Positions 6,757 to 13,820 of a DNA stretch of 14,324 bases are shown here, one piece after another; within the stretch, counting starts at the first letter, position 1; every line of letters begins with the position of its first letter. Location of the stretch: contig JACPAP010000242.1 of the NCBI GenBank assembly GCA_016180765.1, forward strand, positions 1-14,324, written 5' to 3'. The position numbers were made by a program, and so were the translations under genes. The DNA comes from Gemmatimonadota bacterium (GTDB lineage Bacteria; Gemmatimonadota; Gemmatimonadetes; Gemmatimonadales; GWC2-71-9). The notes below the pieces were generated by a model. The model was not told the DNA's origin. It saw only the letters and a list, made by a program, of their open reading frames with translations, and made no database searches.

Positions 6757-8372
6757 CTCCGTCTCAGATCCGTTGGCCCAAACCGCAGGGACACCATGCC
6801 GGTGCCCCGATCCACCTGGGGCCCCAGGTCGGTAAACGTCGCGGTGCGGCCCTGCGGGTCCTCGGCCCGCACCGTCGAATTCTGGTACAGCAGGTAGTAA
6901 CCGATGCGGGCACGCGACGTCCCCGGAAGTACCGTGCAATGGCAGGACAGTGCCCCCGCCAGGCCGGCATTCACGGTGATGCTGATCGGCTGTCCGGTGT
7001 TGTTGGTAATGAGCGGCGCGAAGAAGGCGCCCGCCGTTCCGCGGGCCTCAGCCGCCCGACGAACTCGCCCACGTGGATGGTCCAGGGCCAGGCTGCCCCG
7101 CACCTCGACGCCCATCGCTTCGCCCCGGGGTGACGTAGGCCGGAGCATCCGCCACTCCGCCACTGCTGCCATCCGGCGCCGCAGCGGCACTCGAAGCGTG
7201 GTGCCCGGCTCTACTACCCGCTCGCGCGGACCAGCTACAATGCGAACCGGCTCCAGCAGACGGTTCTCGAAGACCAGCACGGGGCGGGTGAGGATGACGT
7301 AGGCACCGGCTCCCCCGGCTGCCGCCACGACTCCGAGGATGGCCCAGAGCCAGGGTCGCGCGGCGGCGGCAGATGCGGCAGGGGCCGCAGCGGCCGCAGG
7401 GACCTCCGGGGCCGTGGCCGCGCGACGCCGGCCGCTCTCGATCTTCACCGTCGCTCCCACCGCGGCCGAAGCCTGGGCCCGGCTCACCGCCAGCGGCGGC
7501 ATGGAGGCCATCCCTTGCTCCAGGGCACCCAGGATCTCGGCCGCAGACTGGAACCGCTCCGAAGGTTTCTTCGCCAGACAGCGGACCACTGCGTCGGACA
7601 GCCATTGGGGGACCTGCGGGTTCGCCGCCAGGGGGGCGGGGGGCGGCTCCGCGATGTGCTTTGCCACCACCTCCTGGGACGTCTCCCCTTCGAACGGCGG
7701 GGCCCCCGTCAGCATCTGGAACAGCACCGCGCCCATCGAGTACAGGTCCGAGCGCGCATCCAGCTTGGTGTCCCCCAGCGCCTGCTCGGGACTCATGTAC
7801 TGCGGGGTGCCCACCACGAAGCCGGTTTGCGTCATGCCCTTCCCGGCATCGAGCCGCTTGGCGATTCCGAAATCCACCAGGAGCGGCTTGCCGGTGGCCC
7901 GATCGATCATGATGTTGTCCGGCTTGATGTCCCGGTGCAGAAGGCCGCTGTCGTGCGCGTGCTGCAACGCGTCGAGGATCTGCCGAGCCAGGCTCACCAC
8001 GCGCTCGTAGGGGAGCCGCCCTTCTTTGCGCAGCAAATCCGCCAGGGACTGGCCCTCCACGAAGGGCATCGCGTAATACACGATCCCTTCCCCTTCGCCC
8101 ACGAAGTGGATGGCCAGGATGTTGGGATGGCTGAACCGGGCGACCGCCTTGGTCTCGTGGCGGAAGCGGTCCAGCATGCCGGGCGTCCAGGCGACGTCCG
8201 GCCGGAGCACCTTGACCGCAAGACGCCGCTCGAGGTCCTTGTCCCAGACTTCGTAGACCTCGGCGAAGCCGCCGCGGCCGAGCAAGCGGCGTACCTCGTA
8301 CTTGGGGCCCAGCGCCCGCGTCAGGCGCTGCTCGATGTCCTGGGGGGAGAGTTCTTCGGGCACGGCGCCCAA
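6753..8372 (-). CDS. Transmembrane serine/threonine protein kinase with extracytoplasmic domain
   Basis: This 539-residue Hanks-type kinase has the full catalytic set: glycine loop GRGGFAEVY (32-40), Lys54 in AVKVL, Glu73, HRDIKPDN (146-153), DFG (167-169), SPE (194-196) and the late Arg273. A low-complexity Ala/Pro linker (about 300-340) leads to one membrane helix starting at PWLWAILGVVAAAGG (about 340-362). About 175 extracytoplasmic residues follow and look beta-rich. Two similar stretches (VFENRLLEPVRIV and LITNNTGQPISITV, each followed by a PGT turn) suggest a duplicated fold, and the second contains Cys-His-Cys. No PASTA repeats are present. The start is TTG at 8372, and a GTG three codons later is the alternative; neither has a clear Shine-Dalgarno. 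The stop overlaps the amidohydrolase start, linking kinase and enzyme production. Confidence 0.93.
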   Translation of the reverse strand: MGAVPEELSPQDIEQRLTRALGPKYEVRRLLGRGGFAEVYEVWDKDLERRLAVKVLRPDVAWTPGMLDRFRHETKAVARFSHPNILAIHFVGEGEGIVYYAMPFVEGQSLADLLRKEGRLPYERVVSLARQILDALQHAHDSGLLHRDIKPDNIMIDRATGKPLLVDFGIAKRLDAGKGMTQTGFVVGTPQYMSPEQALGDTKLDARSDLYSMGAVLFQMLTGAPPFEGETSQEVVAKHIAEPPPAPLAANPQVPQWLSDAVVRCLAKKPSERFQSAAEILGALEQGMASMPPLAVSRAQASAAVGATVKIESGRRRAATAPEVPAAAAAPAASAAAARPWLWAILGVVAAAGGAGAYVILTRPVLVFENRLLEPVRIVAGPRERVVEPGTTLRVPLRRRMAAVAEWRMLRPTSPRGEAMGVEVRGSLALDHPRGRVRRAAEARGTAGAFFAPLITNNTGQPISITVNAGLAGALSCHCTVLPGTSRARIGYYLLYQNSTVRAEDPQGRTATFTDLGPQVDRGTGMVSLRFGPTDLRRR

Positions 8373-8437
8373 ATCTAGCGGACGGAAACGACGGCGACAG
8401 GCACCCCCTCAAGGGCAACGGGCCGGCGTCTCCCGTC

Positions 8438-9460
8438 CTACGCCGCCGCCATTTCCATCTTTGCCGAGTACTTCCCGTAGCGCGCCGCGCTGACGCACTT
8501 GGAGCGGTGGGCGAACGCCTTCTGGCCGGCCGTCACGTTGGCCTTCTCACCCTTCCAGGCTTTGAGCGCCTCGTCCTGGAGCGCGCGACCGTAGGAGAAG
8601 GACAACTCCCAGGGCAGGTTGCCCAGCGCGTTCATGGCGTTGAGATGGTCCGTCGCCACCTGCGGCGTCTGGCCGCCCGAGAGGAACACGATGCCGGGCA
8701 CGGCGGACGGCACGGTGCGCTTCAAGCACCGCACGGTCGCTTTCGCCACCTCCTCCACACCCGCCTGCGTGGGGCATTTGCTGCCGGAGATCACCATGTT
8801 GGGCTTGAGCACCATGCCTTCGAGGACCACACGGTGCGCCTCCAGGTGGAAGAACACGCTGGTGAGCGTGGTCTCGGTCACCTGCTCGCAGCGCCCGATG
8901 GTGTGGTCCCCGTCCATCAGGACCTCGGGCTCCACGATGGGCACCAGTCCGGCTGCCTGCGACAGCGCCGCGTAGCGCGCCAGCGCGTGGGCGTTGGCGT
9001 CAATGCAGAACCGGGTGGGGATGTCCTTACCGACGGTGATCACCGCCCGCCACTTGGTGAAGGTGGCGCCGAGCTTGCGATACTCGGCCAACCGTTCGCG
9101 TAACCCATCCAGCCCTTCCGTGATCTTTTCCCCCGGGAACCCGGCCAGGTCCTTGGCGCCGTTGTCCACCTTGATGCCCGGCAGGATGCCTTGGCGCTTC
9201 AGCACCTCGGGGAACGGCGTGCCGGACTCGGACTTCTGCCGGATGGTCTCGTCGAACATGATGACGCCGCTGATGTACTCGCCAATGCCCGGCGTGGTGA
9301 ACAGCAGGTCCCGGTAAGCGCGGCGGTTGGGTTCGGTGGAGGGAATGTTGATGCTCTTGAAGCGTTTCTCGATGGTGCCGAAGCTTTCGTCGGCCGCGAG
9401 GATGCCTTTCCCCTTCGCGACCATGGCCTGGGCGGTGCTCTGGAGATCGTGCGTGTTCAT
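8438..9460 (-). CDS. fda: Class I fructose-bisphosphate aldolase
   Basis: This 340-residue glycolytic and gluconeogenic enzyme cleaves fructose 1,6-bisphosphate to dihydroxyacetone phosphate and glyceraldehyde 3-phosphate through a Schiff-base lysine. It belongs to the animal/plant-type class I family (PF00274), not the metal-dependent class II. Visible active-site residues are Asp24 (LAADES), Lys98 (IKVD), Lys136 and Arg138 (TKWRAV), Glu177 and Glu179 (VEPEVL), the Schiff-base Lys219 (LKPNM), and Ser261-Gly-Gly. Length is slightly short of the eukaryotic ~363 because the N- and C-terminal tails are trimmed. The ATG has GGGGTAGG upstream. It precedes the kinase gene by 65 bp in the same direction and may share its transcript. 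The symbol is that used for other bacterial members of this family. Confidence 0.96.
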   Translation of the reverse strand: MNTHDLQSTAQAMVAKGKGILAADESFGTIEKRFKSINIPSTEPNRRAYRDLLFTTPGIGEYISGVIMFDETIRQKSESGTPFPEVLKRQGILPGIKVDNGAKDLAGFPGEKITEGLDGLRERLAEYRKLGATFTKWRAVITVGKDIPTRFCIDANAHALARYAALSQAAGLVPIVEPEVLMDGDHTIGRCEQVTETTLTSVFFHLEAHRVVLEGMVLKPNMVISGSKCPTQAGVEEVAKATVRCLKRTVPSAVPGIVFLSGGQTPQVATDHLNAMNALGNLPWELSFSYGRALQDEALKAWKGEKANVTAGQKAFAHRSKCVSAARYGKYSAKMEMAAA

Positions 9461-9577
9461 GGACCTACCCCTTGGTGGATCGTCCTACGGAGTCGTCGGG
9501 GAGAAGCTAGCCCCCATGCTTGGGCGTCGCTAGTTGCTCAAGGCGGGCTCGTGGGTGGACACGCGCGCAGAAGCGAA

Positions 9578-9606
9578 CAGGCCCCGGAGGGTTGCCCCGG
9601 GGCCTG
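9578..9606 (-). terminator. GC-rich hairpin terminator downstream of the small lipoprotein gene
   Basis: CAGGCCCCGG (9578-9587) and CCGGGGCCTG (9597-9606) form a perfect 10-bp stem with a 9-nt loop, 19 bases beyond the lipoprotein stop codon. In the minus direction it is followed by a modestly T-rich stretch (TTCGCTTCT). It would end the transcript from the Tyr/Trp-rich gene and lipoprotein before the aldolase gene. Confidence 0.72.
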
Positions 9607-9625
9607 AGGAGGGGGCGAGCGATGC

Positions 9626-9982
9626 CTACTTGGACGGCGGCTTGGCCGGGGGCGGCCGATCAAACACAATGACTTTGGCACTCAGCCGCGGGTTGCCCTG
9701 CGCCTCCGCCAAGGACTCTGAATCGAACAGGAGCGCCTGACCACCGATCCGTGCAGCTTCGCGGCGGAGGCGTTTGCTGACACGCCCCATCCCCCACCCC
9801 GACCAGGCCGAGACCAGGCCAACTACCGTGTAGCTCTGCTCGGGCTCTTTGCCCAGCAGGAGAATCGAGGCTGGGTCCGTGGCTGGCCGAACGCCAGTGT
9901 CCAGCCGGAACACCTCGCTGTGAACACAAGCGCCCAAGGCCAGGAGGGCGGCGACGAGCGCGGCGTAGCGAGGGGAGATCAC
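9626..9982 (-). CDS. Small lipoprotein of unknown function
   Basis: This 118-residue protein has a classic lipobox (LGAC, Cys19), so it should be a membrane-anchored lipoprotein. The mature part contains SYTVVGLVSAWSGW, then RREAARIGGQALLFDSE. This arrangement ('VVG.V' strand, then a helix with AA.IGG.A) resembles small envelope lipoproteins of the DUF4156/RcsF-like type, though I cannot assign it firmly. It ends in a Pro/Lys tail. The start is GTG at 9982, 17 nt downstream of the Tyr/Trp-rich gene's stop, with only a G-rich stretch as RBS. Same direction and short spacing indicate an operon with that gene, and a strong hairpin follows its stop. Confidence 0.75.
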   Translation of the reverse strand: MISPRYAALVAALLALGACVHSEVFRLDTGVRPATDPASILLLGKEPEQSYTVVGLVSAWSGWGMGRVSKRLRREAARIGGQALLFDSESLAEAQGNPRLSAKVIVFDRPPPAKPPSK

Positions 9983-9999
9983 CGCTCGACCCCCGTTTC

Positions 10000-11670
10000 C
10001 TACCCCCTCCGCCGTCCCGAGCTCGGCGCCGACGGGGCGGACCGGCCGCCCCCGCCACTCCGCGGCGCCGCTTGGGGAGCCGACCGGCCGCCGCCACTGG
10101 GAGCGCGGGGTGCCGCTCGCGGCGCAGACGAGCCACCTGAGCGTGGTGCTGGGCTGCTCGCTCGGGGCGGGCTGCTGCTCCGCGGCGGGCTTGCTTGCGG
10201 CGACCGAGCCCTGGGCTCTGACGGCCGGGCTTGGGAAGGCGCATCGCGCCGTTCCGGCGCCGAGCGCCGCTCCAGCCGCGGCCGGGCGCTGGACTCCGGC
10301 TGCCGGATTTCCGGACGTGACGGCCGATCCAGCGTCCGATCCTGGGCCTCGCGCCGCGGCGACACCGCGCGGTTATCGCCCTCGCGCAGCGGTACCAGCC
10401 CGCGCGGCTGGCGGGCCGGCGTGGCAGGCCCAACCCGTCGCGTTTGATCGTTCACGCCGCGCGCCAGCTCCCGCGCGTCGGTCGCCGACCGGCGCTCGGG
10501 CGTGGTGGGCTCCACCCGCCGTGGCTGATCGCTCCCGCCCCGCCGGGGCTCCTGCCCCTGGGGCGGGGCGCGCCGGCCCGGCGTCACCGGCTCGGTCCGG
10601 GGCTTGGCCGGACCCTGCAGCTGCGGATCGGCGCGCCGCCCATCCGACGGGACCGGACCGGGATCCCGCACCCGCGGCACGGCCACCACCGGCGTTGCAA
10701 TATCGGTGGGCGGCTGGATGCGCTGGCGGGCCGTGATCACGCTCCGGCTGGGGTCGTAGAGGCTGAGCGTGCGTCGTCCCGGCTGCACGTAGTTGAACGC
10801 GTAGCGGCGAGGCGTCACGGTCCCCGTGCGGTATCCGTTCCAGCCGTAGGGATACCCGTAGTAGTTGTTCCGATACGTGTAGATGACCGTAGTGCGATAC
10901 CCGTACGGCCGGTACCACCAGGAGCCGTAGTAGTACGGGCGGTAGTAGTAGGGCCGGTAGTAGGCCACACTGTAGTAGTACGGGTCGTACCAGGGGTCGT
11001 AGTACCAGGGATCGTGGTACCAGGACGAGTAGTACCAGGGACGGCCGAACGAGATGCCGACGTAGAACCCCGACCGCCACGGGCGATACCAGGGGTCGTA
11101 CCAGGAGTCGTACCAGCCGCCGTGGTAGTGCGGGGAGTACGACCGGTACGCCACCCGTTCCGACACGTCGTAGCGGACCAGGTCATATTCGAACCGGGCG
11201 CCGGCGGCCATCTGGCGCGCCAGCTCCGAGAGATCGGCCTCGTCGTCGTCGCCCACCCGGAACGCGTCGACCCGATAATCCCAGTGGTCCTGCCGGACGA
11301 GACCGTCGAACCGGAAGGGGTCGGGCGAGAACGCCGCATATACCACACCCGTCCCGCGGGAGTCATACGCGGTAAACGCTTCACGGTCGCCGCGACCCCT
11401 CACCTCGTAGGTCTCGTTGCCCTGCAGGTAGTTGTCATCCCCAGGATCCAGCGGGAACAGCACCCGGACCCGGCCGTCGGGCTCGGCGTGCAGCACCACG
11501 ACGTAGCCATCGCGATCGGTCTTGACGTAGACGCGTACGTGATCGCCCCGAACGAAGCGGTCGTCGTTCAACCACACCTTGACCGGCGGGTCCGCCAACG
11601 GCAGGCCCATCTTGGGAGCCGGGTGCGGCGCCGACACAGCCAGCAGGGGAAGGAGAATCGCGATCATCAT
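10000..11670 (-). CDS. Secreted DUF4384 protein with Tyr/Trp-rich segment and disordered Arg/Pro/Ser tail
   Basis: This 556-residue protein starts with a short signal peptide (MMIAILLPLLAVSA). A DUF4384-like domain follows (about 30-115; DRFVRGDHVRVYVK, DGYVVVLHAEPDG, LFPLD), a fold often found in surface or secreted proteins. Residues 175-280 are extraordinary: by hand count 34 Tyr and 11 Trp in 106 residues, in WYDPWY, YYYRPYYY and similar units. From about 283 to the end the protein is a disordered Arg/Pro/Gln/Ser tail ending in Gly/Ser/Arg. The paired ATG codons at 11670 and 11667 lie 5 and 8 nt after GGAGG; a longer open frame upstream runs through the operator-like dyad and was rejected. 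No function can be assigned; an envelope or matrix role is inferred from composition and export. The small lipoprotein gene follows 17 bp downstream. Confidence 0.83.
   Translation of the reverse strand: MMIAILLPLLAVSAPHPAPKMGLPLADPPVKVWLNDDRFVRGDHVRVYVKTDRDGYVVVLHAEPDGRVRVLFPLDPGDDNYLQGNETYEVRGRGDREAFTAYDSRGTGVVYAAFSPDPFRFDGLVRQDHWDYRVDAFRVGDDDEADLSELARQMAAGARFEYDLVRYDVSERVAYRSYSPHYHGGWYDSWYDPWYRPWRSGFYVGISFGRPWYYSSWYHDPWYYDPWYDPYYYSVAYYRPYYYRPYYYGSWWYRPYGYRTTVIYTYRNNYYGYPYGWNGYRTGTVTPRRYAFNYVQPGRRTLSLYDPSRSVITARQRIQPPTDIATPVVAVPRVRDPGPVPSDGRRADPQLQGPAKPRTEPVTPGRRAPPQGQEPRRGGSDQPRRVEPTTPERRSATDARELARGVNDQTRRVGPATPARQPRGLVPLREGDNRAVSPRREAQDRTLDRPSRPEIRQPESSARPRLERRSAPERRDAPSQARPSEPRARSPQASPPRSSSPPRASSPAPRSGGSSAPRAAPRAPSGGGRSAPQAAPRSGGGGRSAPSAPSSGRRRG
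10828..11120 (-). repeat. Coding low-complexity repeats specifying the Tyr/Trp-rich segment
   Basis: On the plus strand this stretch is filled with short repeats such as GTACCAGGGGTCGTA and GTAGTAGTA. These read as Trp-Tyr-Asp-Pro and poly-Tyr on the minus strand. The repeats are imperfect and in frame, so expansion or contraction in units of 3 would preserve the gene. Confidence 0.7.
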
Positions 11671-11675
11671 ATGCG

Positions 11676-11680
11676 CCTCC
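11676..11680 (-). promoter_or_regulatory. Ribosome binding site deciding the start of the Tyr/Trp-rich gene
   Basis: GGAGG on the minus strand lies 5 nt before ATG 11670 and 8 nt before the adjacent ATG 11667. Both spacings are workable. It supports the short start with a signal peptide. Confidence 0.75.
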
Positions 11681-11701
11681 GGGTTGCTCCTGGTATTCCC
11701 A

Positions 11702-11716
11702 CGCTCTATCAGAGCG
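11702..11716 (-). promoter_or_regulatory. Short perfect hairpin in the 5' leader of the Tyr/Trp-rich gene
   Basis: CGCTCT and AGAGCG flank a 3-nt loop, giving a 6-bp perfect stem 31 nt upstream of the start codon. If the promoter below is right, it would sit close to the 5' end of the mRNA, where it could protect the transcript from decay. Confidence 0.5.
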
Positions 11717-11730
11717 AAATGCGTGCCAGA

Positions 11731-11761
11731 TGCTAACATATTGTCATACAAGCAGTTAGCA
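11731..11761 (-). promoter_or_regulatory. Symmetric operator-like dyad over the candidate promoter
   Basis: A 31-bp dyad centred on 11746 has outer arms TGCTAAC (11731-11737) and GTTAGCA (11755-11761) and inner arms TTGT (11741-11744) and ACAA (11748-11751), so 11 of 15 pairs are symmetric. On the minus strand a TTGCTA (-35, 11757-11762) and a TATGTT (-10, 11735-11740), spaced 16 nt, coincide with the two outer arms. A dimeric regulator bound here would block or position polymerase for the Tyr/Trp-rich gene. It is AT-richer than everything around it. Confidence 0.55.
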
Positions 11762-11868
11762 ACATCCAGACCGTCTCAGCCTGTCCTCCTGAGGGGACGC
11801 CGCGGACCTGGGAGACCGCATGGTTCGGACGCCCATACCCTTAACTGTACCACCCCACCCTACCGACC

Positions 11869-12627
11869 TCAGCTGGCCGGCAACCAGTAACTCAGCTTGA
11901 TCGCGAAGAAGTTGTTGCCGGAGGCCGTGACCCCGTCGAACAAAGAAAGCGGCTTTACCAGATCGCCGAACGGGGAGAACGACGAGCGGTCCTGCTGCCA
12001 CACGACGTACAACATGCTTCCCGGGCGCCACTCCCACCGCAACACCACATTCGAGCGCAACGAACGAACGTTGAAGTCGAGTGCCGGCAGGGTGAACGCG
12101 TCCCCGCCTTCCGTGACCGTGAACGATCCGTCCGTTTCACGCGTGATCGTGCTCCCGTCCGTGCCGTAGGTTCGGAGCCCCAGGGCCCGCGGCGCCGGCA
12201 GCTCGCCGTGATCGTAGAACCGGCCGCTCGCGGCGAAGGGCTCGGCGTAGAGATCGACCGTGAGGTCCGGCTTGATGGTGTAGTTGAACCGGATCTGGGC
12301 CAGCCAGGTGCTTTGATCCACGGTCGCGAACACGTAGCGGCGGCTGTAGGTGGCCACCGGGCCGCCGGCCAGCTCGGTCACATACTGCTGGTGGTCCACG
12401 TGGCGCAGATAGTTGGGATCCACCGAGAGGCTCCACCGAGGCGCCGGCCGCACGGCGATCCCGCCGCTCAACCGGTACGTGAGCCCGCCGCCCTCCCGGC
12501 GCCCGTAATAAACTCGCCCCCGCCACCGCGTCTTGGCCGCGAACCCGTTGCTCAGGCTCACGATGCCCACTCGGTAGGCCGGGGTCGCCATGGACGGACC
12601 GCCCCGTGTCAAACGCTGATCCTGCGC
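11869..12627 (-). pseudogene. 3' fragment of the DUF5916 outer-membrane protein gene (frameshifted)
   Basis: The reading frame is open from 12627 to the stop at 11869, closed upstream by TGA at 12628-12630, and has no convincing start of its own (TTG 12612 or ATG 12591 at best). It begins QDQRLTRGGPSM, an internal DUF5916-type segment, and continues with beta-barrel-like strands. It ends LRWEWRPGSMLYVVWQQD...NNFFAIKLSYWLPA, the expected C-terminus with a terminal aromatic strand. The frame differs from that of the upstream 5' part, which shares DNA with it only at 12609-12627. The piece is therefore the tail of the same gene after an internal deletion. It would be translated only by re-initiation, or not at all. 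Confidence 0.78.
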
Positions 12628-13820
12628 TCAGATGCCAGATCGTAGGTCCGCGCGTGCTCCCGCGCGGTCACCGCGCCCAGCGCGGCGACCGAGAGACCCG
12701 GGCCGGTCCTCCCGGTGAGCTTGGCCGCGCCCAGGATGGTGCTGGTGTTGGGCACCCGAGCGTAGTCGCCGCCGGGATCGCCCGGAGGGCTGGCGCCGAC
12801 GCGGCGCGAGTAGAAGAACCCCCCCGCGCCGCCTTCGCTCAACAGCTGGCTTCCCTCGGTGAAGAACGGCCGCCGCTCGTCGAAGAACACCTCGAATGCC
12901 GAAAGGTTCACCACCGCAGGATCGGCTTCGACCTGGCCAAAGTCCGGGTTGACCGTGGCGTCGAGCGTGAAGTTGGGCCCCAGGCCCATCTTGAGGTCGC
13001 CGCCCAGGCGCGCGGTGGAAGACGCCGCTCCCTCAAACGGATTCGACGGATCCGGCGCGTCGCGCACCGTGACCGCGCCGGTCGGGTACGGCAACAGCTC
13101 CAGACGCCGCCGCGGCCGGATGCCTTCAATGCCGTTGAGACGTCCCATGTAGGACGACCACGCCCGGACGCTGGTGGGCACCGGGATCCAGAAGTCGTCC
13201 TCGTTCTTCTCCGGAATCCACCGGTCCACGTTCAAGCCCCAGGTCTGGACCGGCCGATCATTGAACCGGAGCTGGGAGAACGGGATGCGCATCTCGGCGG
13301 TCCAGCCGAGCGAGTCCACCCGGGCCCTGGCTTCCCAGACGGGATCCCAGTCGTCGTTGATGTCGTGCTCGTTGTCGGAGGCGTGGTACCAGTCGAGCCG
13401 TACACCGGAAGCGGTGACACCGAAGCTGTAGGCGGTTCGCCCGTCCAGAAACGTGTCCAGCGAGATCCAGACGTGCTGCGATTGGCTGCCGTTGTCGCGT
13501 CGCGTGACGAATGACTGAATCGTGGACGGGTCGGCCACGTGCATTCGCGCCCCGACGTACAACGCATCGTCGTCGTACACGAACGCGATTTCGGTCCGTT
13601 CCGTGGGCGCGGCACCTTCCTGGGGCTGCTTCTGGACGAAGTCGGAAAAGAAGCGGGCCGTTTGCCAGATGGCGTCATCCAGCCGCCCGTCCACGACCGG
13701 CGCGGTCGCGGCCCGCACGGCCATGGCTTCCTTCCGCAGCGCACGCACGTTGGCGTCGCCGCTCTGCGCCAGCACCGTCGAGGTAAGGCCCAGCGCCAGC
13801 GCGGCAAGGATTCGAATCAC
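12609..13820 (-). CDS. DUF5916/CBM9-like outer-membrane protein, 5' part, truncated by internal deletion
   Basis: This part encodes 403 residues: a signal peptide (MIRILAALALGLTSTVLA), then a CBM9-like beta-sandwich (about 40-215; VVDGRLDDAIW, IAFVYDDDALYVGAR, WTAEMRIPFSQLRF), then the start of a DUF5916 barrel (TVNPDFGQVEADPAVVN, FFDERRPFFTEGSQLL, ILGAAKLTGRTGPG, TAREHA). Full-length relatives are much longer (about 800-900 residues from memory). Here the frame ends abruptly at ISV-stop, and the following DNA encodes the C-terminal part in another frame. It starts with GTG at 13820, overlapping the stop of the repeat-protein gene (GTGA), so it is translationally coupled. Family members are thought to sit in the outer membrane; their role is unclear. 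As it stands the product lacks a complete barrel and is probably non-functional, unless the break is an assembly error. Confidence 0.85.
   Translation of the reverse strand: MIRILAALALGLTSTVLAQSGDANVRALRKEAMAVRAATAPVVDGRLDDAIWQTARFFSDFVQKQPQEGAAPTERTEIAFVYDDDALYVGARMHVADPSTIQSFVTRRDNGSQSQHVWISLDTFLDGRTAYSFGVTASGVRLDWYHASDNEHDINDDWDPVWEARARVDSLGWTAEMRIPFSQLRFNDRPVQTWGLNVDRWIPEKNEDDFWIPVPTSVRAWSSYMGRLNGIEGIRPRRRLELLPYPTGAVTVRDAPDPSNPFEGAASSTARLGGDLKMGLGPNFTLDATVNPDFGQVEADPAVVNLSAFEVFFDERRPFFTEGSQLLSEGGAGGFFYSRRVGASPPGDPGGDYARVPNTSTILGAAKLTGRTGPGLSVAALGAVTAREHARTYDLASERRISV

Noticed and set aside
5389..6897. Long plus-strand open frame across the amidohydrolase gene
   Set aside because: It lies opposite a clearly real gene, has His/Arg/Gly-biased composition, no domain I recognise and no RBS. 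GC-rich codon bias commonly leaves such antisense frames open.
9519..9542. Inverted repeat CTTGGGC/GCTCAAG as a second terminator or operator
   Set aside because: It is only a 7-bp stem with one wobble pair that becomes a mismatch on the minus strand, and it has no T-tract. The nearby 10-bp hairpin explains termination better.
10444..11736. Long plus-strand open frame antisense to the Tyr/Trp-rich gene
   Set aside because: The Val/Pro/Arg-rich translation is the mirror of Tyr/Trp/Pro repeat codons. The minus strand has the signal peptide, RBS and domain.
11783..11798. Hairpin downstream of the DUF5916 fragment as its terminator
   Set aside because: The stem is about six pairs and loses a pair on the minus strand, where transcription runs. 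It has no T-tract, so it is too weak to call.
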